This document shows, piece after piece, positions 7,612-15,309 of a stretch of 23,729 nucleotides of DNA; within the stretch, counting starts at the first letter, position 1, and every line of letters starts with the position of its first letter. The translations under genes were made by a program, and so were the position numbers. Below the pieces are notes generated by a model that was not told the origin of the DNA, ran no database searches, and saw only the letters and a list, made by a program, of their open reading frames with translations. Source of the DNA: Acholeplasmatales bacterium (GTDB lineage Bacteria > Bacillota_I > Bacilli_A > Acholeplasmatales > Anaeroplasmataceae); NCBI GenBank assembly GCA_024696565.1, contig JAILGR010000018.1:1-23729 (forward strand), given 5' to 3'.

Positions 7612-9285
7612 TTACTTATTGTATGTACCCTTTTCTAATGCAAGAGTAATTGTAGTTCTATCACAAACCTCAGCTGGTCCAAAGTATTGGATAGCACCTG
7701 GATATGTATATGCTGTTTCAACAGCCCATTCAGCTCTATGAGCTTCGAAATACTTGAATGGTGCACCATCAAGTTCAACTAATGCTTTCTTAATAACTGG
7801 CTTATCTTCACCATGACGACGTTCCATATTCATCATCTTTGTAATAGGCATACCACCAGCAACCCATTCAGATGCAGGCTTAGATAAGTTAGATACCTTA
7901 GATAAGTAACCATTGAAGCCATATTGAATTAACATGAAGGCATTATAACCTAAAGAATAACAATAATCTGCATCAAAGTTAGATGGGAATGCACATCTTC
8001 CTTCATAACCAAAGAAATGATGTAATGCATTAAACTTACCATTGTAAGTACCATTTTTCTTTCTATTAGCTAATTCAGCCTTAACTAAAGCACTGAATAA
8101 TTTCTCAGATTCAATTAATGAAACTTGAACGTTACCATGAGGGTCTCTTTCTAAGAATAATTGTTGTTGAATTGCATTAGGTAAAATATCAAATACAGCA
8201 AATGAAGCAGGAGTTAAACCCTTCTTAATGAATTCATACTTTTCAGCCCAAGTACCTAAGTTATTGAATGCTTCTGCCTTAGAACCAGCTAATAATTCAT
8301 TGATTTCTGCAATTAATACAGAAAATTCAGGAACGAATTCAACTACACCTTCAGGAATGATTGCAACACCGAAGTTCATACCCTTAGCAGCTCTTGCAGC
8401 TACAGAGTCAGCAATATAATTTGCGATTTGAGATAAGCTCATCTTCTTTGCAGCAACCTCTTCAGAAATTAAACAAATATTAGGTTGAGTTTCAAGAGCA
8501 GCTTCAAGTGCAACGTGAGATGCAGATCTACCCATAACCTTAACGAAATGCCAATACTTCTTTGCAGAGTTTGCATCACGTTCAATATTACCAATTACTT
8601 CACTATAAGTCTTAGTAGCAGTATCGAAACCGAATGAACATTCAATATCTTCATTCTTTAAGTCACCATCAATTGTCTTAGGGCAACCAATAACTTGAAC
8701 ACCAGCATTGTTAGCTGCGAAATATTCAGCTAATACCGCAGCATTTGTATTAGAGTCATCACCACCGATAATTACGATAGCTGTAATACCATGCTTCTTG
8801 CATACTTCAGCAGCAACAGCAAATTGCTCCTTAGTTTCAAGTTTTGTTCTACCAGAACCAATAATATCAAAACCACCAGTGTTTCTATATTGGTTAATAT
8901 ATTCATCATCAAAAACTAAATAATCATCATCTAATAATCCAGAAGGACCATTCTTAAATCCATATAACACATTGTCAGGGTTAGTTGCTTTTAAAGCATC
9001 ATATAAACCACATACAACATTGTGTCCACCAGGTGCTTGACCACCAGATAGAATTACACCTACAACTTGCTTTTTAGCAGCTGAAGTGTTCTTTCCCTTT
9101 TCAAAAGTAATTTCTTTTTTACCATATGTGTTAGGGAATAATGCAGCAATCTTTTCTTGGTCAGCAACACTTTGTGTAGTCTTTCCTTCCTTAACGCAAA
9201 TTTCTTGGATACCATTTCTTAACATACCAGGTAACTTTGGTTGATATTGGTATCTTGCAATTTGAAGTGGTGATAAATTTTTCAT
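7612..9285 (-). CDS. pfp: Pyrophosphate-type 6-phosphofructokinase, long form
   Basis: The 557-residue protein belongs to the long PFP clade found in spirochaetes, Bacteroides and plants. It interconverts fructose 6-phosphate and the 1,6-bisphosphate, normally with pyrophosphate as donor. [10 protein letters not shown] lies at residues 80-89 and GGDDS at 174-178, where the second aspartate replaces the glycine of ATP enzymes. PKTIDGDLK at 202-210 carries the lysine and catalytic aspartate typical of PPi use. [12 protein letters not shown] follows. The N-terminal 70 residues and long C-terminal part match the large form. The ATG has AAAGGAG upstream. ackA precedes it with 94 bases and no hairpin between, so read-through from ytxK-ackA is likely besides its own promoter. 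Confidence 0.9.
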   Translation of the reverse strand: MKNLSPLQIARYQYQPKLPGMLRNGIQEICVKEGKTTQSVADQEKIAALFPNTYGKKEITFEKGKNTSAAKKQVVGVILSGGQAPGGHNVVCGLYDALKATNPDNVLYGFKNGPSGLLDDDYLVFDDEYINQYRNTGGFDIIGSGRTKLETKEQFAVAAEVCKKHGITAIVIIGGDDSNTNAAVLAEYFAANNAGVQVIGCPKTIDGDLKNEDIECSFGFDTATKTYSEVIGNIERDANSAKKYWHFVKVMGRSASHVALEAALETQPNICLISEEVAAKKMSLSQIANYIADSVAARAAKGMNFGVAIIPEGVVEFVPEFSVLIAEINELLAGSKAEAFNNLGTWAEKYEFIKKGLTPASFAVFDILPNAIQQQLFLERDPHGNVQVSLIESEKLFSALVKAELANRKKNGTYNGKFNALHHFFGYEGRCAFPSNFDADYCYSLGYNAFMLIQYGFNGYLSKVSNLSKPASEWVAGGMPITKMMNMERRHGEDKPVIKKALVELDGAPFKYFEAHRAEWAVETAYTYPGAIQYFGPAEVCDRTTITLALEKGTYNK

Positions 9286-9324
9286 TTAATTTCTCCTTTA
9301 TTTTTTTCGATTTTTATCGTTTTT

Positions 9325-9333
9325 ATTATACCA
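9325..9333 (-). promoter_or_regulatory. Extended -10 promoter for pfp
   Basis: Minus-strand TGGTATAAT is a full extended -10; the -35 region is only AT-rich. The same nine bases occur in the ytxK promoter. Confidence 0.6.
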
Positions 9334-9379
9334 TCTTTTAATTATTATTAAATATTTGACTTTTTGATAGTGTTTTCAA

Positions 9380-10606
9380 TTATTTAATATTAGCAACACG
9401 CATAGTGTCTCTTGCAATCATAACTTCTTCGTTTGTAGGAATAATCCATACTTGAATCTTAGAATCAGGAGTAGAGATAATTCTTTCATCAGAGAAAGTA
9501 TCATTTGCTTTTTCATCAAGCTTTACACCAAGAGGTGCTAATCTATCAACGATTTTCTTACGTAAATGCTTTAAATTTTCTCCCATACCTGCAGTGAAGG
9601 CAATAACATCAACCTTACCACCTAAATATAACCAATAAGAAGCCACATAATCTGCAACTCTCTTAGCTTGAACATCAAATGTTAATTGACATCTATGATC
9701 TCCGGCATTCATACCAGCAGTAACATCTCTTGCATCATTAGAACGACCAGATAATCCTAAATAACCAGACTTCTTATTTAAGATATTTACAACCTCATCA
9801 GCAGTCTTTCCTTCTTTGTTACAAATATATGAAACTACTGTTGGGTCGATATTACCAGTACGTGTTCCCATAGGAATACCTTCAAGTGGAGTTAAACCCA
9901 TAGATGTATCTTTACACTTTCCACCTTCTACAGCAGAAATTGATGCACCATTACCTAAGTGACAAACGATAACATTAGTTTCACTTAATGGCTTATTAAT
10001 TAATTCAGCAGCTCTTTGAGATACATACTTATGAGATGTACCATGAGCACCATATTTACGAATACCATACTTTGTATACCATTCATAAGGAATTGCATAC
10101 ATATATGCCTCTTCAGGCATAGTTTGATGGAATACAGTATCAAATACAACTACCTCTGGTACTTTTGGTAATGCTTTAAAGAAAGCCTTAATACCAATAA
10201 TATGAGCAGGGTTATGAAGTGGAGCTAAATCAGCAAGATCAGCAATCTTCTTAACAACAACTCCATCAGGGCCGTCAACTAATGTTGAATCCTTGAAATA
10301 TTCTCCACCTTGGACAATACGATGTCCTACACCATCAATTTCATCTAAGCTCTTTAAAATTGCCTTATCAATTAATGCATCAAGTACTAATTGAACACCT
10401 TCAGCATGAGTAGGAATAACTGGAGTAGTTTCTTCTTTCTTTCCGTTATACTTTAATGTAACAATTCCGTTTAGAGGTTTACCCTCACCATCTACAGAAC
10501 CAATCTTTTCTACAGTTCCTGATGCGATTACCTTTTCTTCTGGCATCTCTAATAATTGGAATTTAATAGATGATGAACCAGCATTAACTGCCATAATTTT
10601 AGCCAT
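9380..10606 (-). CDS. ackA: Acetate kinase
   Basis: The 408-residue enzyme makes ATP and acetate from acetyl phosphate and ADP. The N-terminal MAVNAGSSSIKF, GVGHRIVQGG with the substrate-binding arginine, FDTVFHQTM with the catalytic aspartate, YGAHGTSHKYV, HLGNGASISA, GTRTGNIDP, SGRSNDARDV and TAGMGEN are all conserved, and length is typical. It overlaps the end of the ytxK-like gene by eight bases and has GAGGT upstream. The ytxK-ackA order is the same as in Bacillus subtilis. It is likely the ATP-yielding step of an acetate fermentation; no phosphotransacetylase gene is in this window. Confidence 0.97.
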   Translation of the reverse strand: MAKIMAVNAGSSSIKFQLLEMPEEKVIASGTVEKIGSVDGEGKPLNGIVTLKYNGKKEETTPVIPTHAEGVQLVLDALIDKAILKSLDEIDGVGHRIVQGGEYFKDSTLVDGPDGVVVKKIADLADLAPLHNPAHIIGIKAFFKALPKVPEVVVFDTVFHQTMPEEAYMYAIPYEWYTKYGIRKYGAHGTSHKYVSQRAAELINKPLSETNVIVCHLGNGASISAVEGGKCKDTSMGLTPLEGIPMGTRTGNIDPTVVSYICNKEGKTADEVVNILNKKSGYLGLSGRSNDARDVTAGMNAGDHRCQLTFDVQAKRVADYVASYWLYLGGKVDVIAFTAGMGENLKHLRKKIVDRLAPLGVKLDEKANDTFSDERIISTPDSKIQVWIIPTNEEVMIARDTMRVANIK

Positions 10607-11558
10607 TTTCTTTTACCTCGTTATTATAATTATTTTTTTTAAACCATGCTTCAATATCTAATAATGATTGATTAAAATCTGCAATATCATTAAATGATGG
10701 CAATTTAACCATGAAGCATTTTTGATTGTCTAGTATCTTCTTTTGTAATACTAGAATAATTTTAGGCTTACCTGTTTTAAACATTTCATCTGGTAATTCA
10801 ATAATACCTAAAATTGACATTGTCTTTAATAATTCCTTTTTAAAACTTGATTCTTTATCATAGTCAAAGAAATCATTCTCAACAATTACAATCATAGAGC
10901 CATTATTCTTTAATGAATCCTTAAAATGTAAGATAGCCTCATATGGAAAATATTTATTATCTTTGTATTCTACATGTGGCATATCACAAATTATAGAATC
11001 CATATTAGATAAATATAGGCTTCTACAATCTTGGTAATAAACATCTACATTACAATCTAACAAATTAGCAGTCATAGCTGTAATCTTAGTCATCCATAAA
11101 TCTTTATCACAAGCAAATAATTCCATTTCCTTGTCTAAATAATTATGAACTGTAAATAATAAATTACCAGTACCACATAAAGGATCATAAATAGATAATT
11201 TTTTATCTCCATGAATTTTAGTAATCAAATAAGAAATTAAAATACCAAGAGTATCAGGAGTAGTCATTCCATTTGGAATATTCAATTCTTTAAATCCCCT
11301 TAAAACAATAGATTGCATTGCTTTTCTAACATCTTCAACGCTAAAATCCACATTTTTAAGTTTCTTATAAATCTTCTTTAATCCTTTAATCTTAGATTCA
11401 TCTTCAAATTCTTGTACTACATCATTTGCTAATATATTATCAACTGTCATTTCTAATAGTTCGAAATAAGGCAAATGAAATACATCATGCAAATAATTAT
11501 TAGATTCATCTAAGCAATCATAGAAAAGCTCCATGTTGTCCATTTTAACTTCTTGCAT
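10599..11558 (-). CDS. ytxK: YtxK-like class I SAM-dependent methyltransferase
   Basis: The 319-residue protein resembles the adenine-specific DNA methyltransferase family (N-6/HsdM-like) but without a specificity domain. An all-alpha N-terminal region (1-95) leads to the SAM-binding motif DPLCGTGNLLF (residues 125-135), followed by ACDKD (acidic residue for the ribose) and QDCRSLY. At the place of the catalytic N-P-P-Y/F it has CDMPHVEY (191-198), as in YtxK, which also deviates there. The target is unknown, and base methylation is therefore doubtful. The ATG has AAAGGTGA upstream. It is the first gene before ackA, a conserved Firmicutes arrangement. Confidence 0.8.
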   Translation of the reverse strand: MQEVKMDNMELFYDCLDESNNYLHDVFHLPYFELLEMTVDNILANDVVQEFEDESKIKGLKKIYKKLKNVDFSVEDVRKAMQSIVLRGFKELNIPNGMTTPDTLGILISYLITKIHGDKKLSIYDPLCGTGNLLFTVHNYLDKEMELFACDKDLWMTKITAMTANLLDCNVDVYYQDCRSLYLSNMDSIICDMPHVEYKDNKYFPYEAILHFKDSLKNNGSMIVIVENDFFDYDKESSFKKELLKTMSILGIIELPDEMFKTGKPKIILVLQKKILDNQKCFMVKLPSFNDIADFNQSLLDIEAWFKKNNYNNEVKENG

Positions 11559-11575
11559 AATTACTCACCTTTAGC

Positions 11576-11604
11576 ATTATACCAAATTGAAAAACTAAAG
11601 TAAA
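11576..11604 (-). promoter_or_regulatory. Promoter for ytxK-ackA(-pfp)
   Basis: Minus-strand TTTACT (11599-11604), 17 bases, TATAAT (11576-11581), with TGG just before the -10 giving an extended element. Confidence 0.75.
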
Positions 11605-11631
11605 GAAAAGATGGCCCATCAAGCCATCTTT
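11600..11631 (-). terminator. Terminator of the three-helix membrane protein gene
   Basis: AAAGATGGC (11607-11615) pairs with GCCATCTTT (11623-11631) over a seven-base loop, then minus-strand T-rich sequence TTCTTTAC. The tail runs into the ytxK promoter. Confidence 0.75.
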
Positions 11632-11656
11632 AATTCATTAAATAATTATAAAAATA

Positions 11657-12064
11657 TTATTCTTCTATTTTTGTTTGATTTTGTTCTTGGTTTCTTGCAA
11701 CTAAGCCAAAGATACCAGCTAAAACATAAAATACATTTTCACCAATGGCACCAAATACAATTAAGAATACTCTAGGTGAAACTTCATTATTACCATTTTC
11801 AATTTCGCCATGCTTCTTAAGACAAACAATTAAAGAAACAAGAGCACCTACAAATAAAAGAATGCCATATGCTAAATAAGTACTACCACTTGTAATTGCT
11901 ATTAAAGCTTCTTGTTGTGCTTTAGTAGTAGTAGCAGCCTCATAGTTAGCACCACCTTGTACTAATAAAATCAAGCCTGCTACAAATAAAATTATTGATA
12001 ATGGTATGTAAATAATATTAAATACTTTTCCAATTTTAAACATAGTTTCAGATGCATTTTTCAT
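11657..12064 (-). CDS. Small membrane protein, unknown
   Basis: I do not recognise this 135-residue protein. It has three clear hydrophobic segments (roughly residues 15-37, 61-82 and 98-122 from the chosen start), a short Ala/Thr-rich loop after the first, and a polar tail rich in Gln, Asn and Glu. No motif suggests enzyme or transport function. Two ATG codons lie close together. I chose the second (12062-12064) because AGGAGG is eight bases before it, whereas the first (12068-12070) is only two bases from the ribosome site. It has its own promoter and terminator. Confidence 0.7.
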   Translation of the reverse strand: MKNASETMFKIGKVFNIIYIPLSIILFVAGLILLVQGGANYEAATTTKAQQEALIAITSGSTYLAYGILLFVGALVSLIVCLKKHGEIENGNNEVSPRVFLIVFGAIGENVFYVLAGIFGLVARNQEQNQTKIEE

Positions 12065-12088
12065 TTTCATTTCCTCCTACATATAAAT

Positions 12089-12116
12089 ATTATAGTATTT
12101 ATCATTTAAAAAACAA
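12089..12116 (-). promoter_or_regulatory. Promoter for the three-helix membrane protein
   Basis: Minus-strand TTGTTT (12111-12116), 16 bases, TATAAT (12089-12094). The -35 is embedded in the preceding terminator. Confidence 0.6.
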
Positions 12117-12137
12117 GAATACCGCTTGTTATTCTTG
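12104..12137 (-). terminator. Terminator of the TRIC/YicG-like gene
   Basis: CAAGAAT (12114-12120) pairs with ATTCTTG (12131-12137) over ten bases, followed on the minus strand by TTTTTTAAA. The stem includes the last codons of the gene, and it is modest in strength. Confidence 0.6.
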
Positions 12138-12794
12138 ATTTTTTAAATGTATTCTTGGGAAATTCCATTTGAAATGAGCTGCAAGTATTCTTATTGTAAC
12201 AACAATAGCTATAGTTGTTAAAGAACTAATCCAAATATCAATTCCTGTCATATTAATAAATACAAAATATACAGCTCCAATAATAGCTGCGATAGCATAT
12301 ATATGCTTTCTAAATATTACTGGAATCTTACAAACTAAAATATCTCTTAGCATTGATCCACCAACACAAGTTAATACCGAAAAGAATATAATAATTGCTT
12401 GAGATTGAACTCCAAAAGACATAGCTCTTAAGGCACCTACAATAACAAATGTCCCTAAACCAATAGCATCAACAATTAAATATGTTCTTCTATATACTAA
12501 TGAATCTTCCCAATCAAGCTCTTTAATAAACCACATGATCGAGAATACTAAAACAGATACTCCAAAACCAATTAGTGGATACCACCACTCAGCAAAAATA
12601 ACAAAATTGTTTTCACCAACATACGCGCCAAGAATTAAATCTCTTAAAAACCCACCACCTGTTGCTGTAATTACACCTAATACAACAACACCAAAAGCAT
12701 CTAATTTGTTTTCTATTCCGACTAAGGCACCAGATATACCATAAGCAACCGTACCTATAATACCAATTACTAATAAAAATGAATTTATATCCAT
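12129..12794 (-). CDS. TRIC/YicG-family (UPF0126) cation channel-like membrane protein
   Basis: The 221-residue protein has about seven hydrophobic segments and the internal duplication of the UPF0126 family: first half AYGISGALVGI with LGVITATGGGFLRDLILG, second half VIVGALRAM with LTCVGGSMLRDIL. The glycine-rich G-G-x-x-R-D turns in each half are the family signature. Structures of bacterial TRIC relatives show a trimeric monovalent cation channel; other members have been linked to glycine uptake, so the substrate here is open. A GTG three bases upstream of the ATG also follows AAGGAG; I chose the ATG (12792-12794) for its eight-base spacing. It is divergent from gdhA. Confidence 0.85.
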   Translation of the reverse strand: MDINSFLLVIGIIGTVAYGISGALVGIENKLDAFGVVVLGVITATGGGFLRDLILGAYVGENNFVIFAEWWYPLIGFGVSVLVFSIMWFIKELDWEDSLVYRRTYLIVDAIGLGTFVIVGALRAMSFGVQSQAIIIFFSVLTCVGGSMLRDILVCKIPVIFRKHIYAIAAIIGAVYFVFINMTGIDIWISSLTTIAIVVTIRILAAHFKWNFPRIHLKNQE

Positions 12795-12843
12795 CACTTT
12801 TTCTCCTTAAGGGTTTTATGATTTAAGTCATAAATTCAAACCA

Positions 12844-12926
12844 GAATTATTATAATTCCTTAGTTAAAGAAAATCTACATAAATTTTATTCATTTTTTAT
12901 GTCAGTAATTCTCACTTTTAGAATTA
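12844..12926. promoter_or_regulatory. Inverted repeats in the gdhA/TRIC divergent region
   Basis: GAATTA-TTA-TAATTC (12844-12858) overlaps a minus-strand TATAAT (12849-12854) that could be the -10 of the TRIC-like gene. A second repeat, TAATTCT and AGAATTA with a seven-base spacer, lies at 12906-12926. Both share AGAATTAT. They may be operator sites, but AT-rich sequence makes chance repeats common. Confidence 0.35.
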
Positions 12927-12944
12927 TATTCGGCACTTTTTTGA

Positions 12945-14438
<1,494 letters not shown>

Positions 14439-14457
14439 TAATTATTTTAGAAAATTA

Positions 14458-14480
14458 GGGCACAAAAATGTGCCCTTTTT
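14458..14480 (+). terminator. Terminator of gdhA
   Basis: GGGCAC, six-base loop, GTGCCC, then five T (14476-14480): a textbook intrinsic terminator. Confidence 0.95.
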
Positions 14481-14481
14481 C

Positions 14482-14510
14482 TTTACATTGTTTTTTTAAA
14501 GAATTATAAT
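14482..14510 (+). promoter_or_regulatory. Promoter for the 14541 gene
   Basis: TTTACA (14482-14487), 17 bases, TATAAT (14505-14510): one mismatch from consensus, starting directly after the gdhA terminator. Confidence 0.8.
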
Positions 14511-14540
14511 ACTTAGTATGGGGAAAAGGAGATAATAGGT

Positions 14541-15143
14541 ATGACAAATAAAGAATTACAGCTTGATTTAGACATTAAAAAATGGATTGAATCAGAAAGA
14601 GCAGGAAAGGATTTATGTGGTTCTTATGCATATTGTGAATATTGTGATAAAGAATTAAAATATCCTTGTGCTGAAGCTTACAATTTAGCTTTAGAAGATG
14701 ATGACACTGAAGATGAAACTCCAGTTGAAGAAACTGTAGTAAATGAAGATGGTACTGTTACAATAAAAGTAAAATATAGAGCATTATCATTCCAAGAAAA
14801 GTTAGATAAAGCTAAAGATGAAACAAAAGAAAAATATAACACATTAAAGGGATTAATTGAAAACGCAGGCTTCTCATTTAAAATGTTAAGAAGATTTGTA
14901 GTAGTTCGTTATCAAGGTATCTTATGTGGTAAGGTAACATTAGTAAGAAATTCACTAAGATTCCATATGGCACTAAATCCTAATACATATGAGAGATATA
15001 CTCATTTCAATTTTGATCACTTCAAGTGCTATCAACAAGTGCCATTCACATTAAAATATGACACTAAAAAAGCATTTAAATCAACTGAATCATTGTTGCC
15101 AATATTAGCAAAAAAAGCTCAAAAATTAGCCAATAAACAATAA
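14541..15143 (+). CDS. Unknown protein with N-terminal four-Cys motif and conserved C-terminal domain
   Basis: This 200-residue protein is predicted soluble. Cys26, Cys32, Cys35 and Cys43 (C-x5-C-x2-C-x7-C) sit in a short Tyr-rich segment and could bind a metal. An acidic linker (50-70) follows. Residues 82-195 form a domain with FQEKLDKAKDETKEKYNTLK, a basic RRFVVVRYQG patch, and FHMALNPNTYERY. I recall similar stretches (a K-x-Y-Y-x-x-L-K helix, then L-x-L-x-L-A-L-N-P) in uncharacterised proteins of gut Firmicutes; this is memory, not a search. No enzymatic residues are evident. The ATG is preceded by AAGGAG ten bases away. It is a single-gene unit, convergent with the nuclease/peptide locus. 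Confidence 0.75.
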   Translation: MTNKELQLDLDIKKWIESERAGKDLCGSYAYCEYCDKELKYPCAEAYNLALEDDDTEDETPVEETVVNEDGTVTIKVKYRALSFQEKLDKAKDETKEKYNTLKGLIENAGFSFKMLRRFVVVRYQGILCGKVTLVRNSLRFHMALNPNTYERYTHFNFDHFKCYQQVPFTLKYDTKKAFKSTESLLPILAKKAQKLANKQ

Positions 15144-15185
15144 AAGAAAAGGGATAAGGTATGAAACCTTATCCCATGTTTTTTT
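15141..15185. terminator. Bidirectional terminator between the 14541 gene and the small peptide gene
   Basis: GGGATAAGGT (15151-15160) pairs perfectly with ACCTTATCCC (15166-15175). The plus strand continues with seven T (15179-15185); the minus strand continues with TTTTCTTTTA. The minus-strand stem starts eight bases after the small peptide stop codon, as expected for its terminator. Confidence 0.9.
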
Positions 15186-15309
15186 AATTACCAAATGGAT
15201 TGATAGGATTATCTCCTGCTAAATTATCTCCAAAAGTTCCACTTTCAGCAATAACATCTTCAATCACAATTGTTTCTTCTTCTACAGTTGGTTTTTGATA
15301 TTCTTTCAT
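15184..15309 (-). CDS. 41-residue acidic peptide, unknown
   Basis: This short gene is easily missed but well supported. AGGAGG stands seven bases before its ATG (15307-15309), the ATG overlaps the nuclease TAA as TAATG, and a terminator follows its TAA (15184-15186) at once. The peptide begins MKEYQKPTVEEETIVIEDVI, then continues AESGTFGDNLAGDNPINPFG and a final Asn. It has nine acidic and two basic residues, no Cys, no signal peptide and no membrane helix. The Gly/Asn/Asp/Pro-rich C-terminal half is separated from an acidic N-terminal half by a Ser-Gly, an arrangement reminiscent of leader/core peptides. No peptide-modifying enzyme is visible nearby. Function is unknown. Confidence 0.8.
   Translation of the reverse strand: MKEYQKPTVEEETIVIEDVIAESGTFGDNLAGDNPINPFGN

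Noticed and set aside
8228-8923. Plus-strand open frames opposite the PPi-phosphofructokinase
   Set aside because: They lie inside a highly conserved enzyme gene on the other strand and have no start signals of their own.
9308-9319. CGAT-TTTT-ATCG hairpin in the pfp leader as a terminator of ackA
   Set aside because: It is only four base pairs and lies downstream of the pfp promoter.
12535-12744. Plus-strand open frame opposite the TRIC-like gene
   Set aside because: No ribosome site, and it overlaps the two-repeat channel family gene on the opposite strand.
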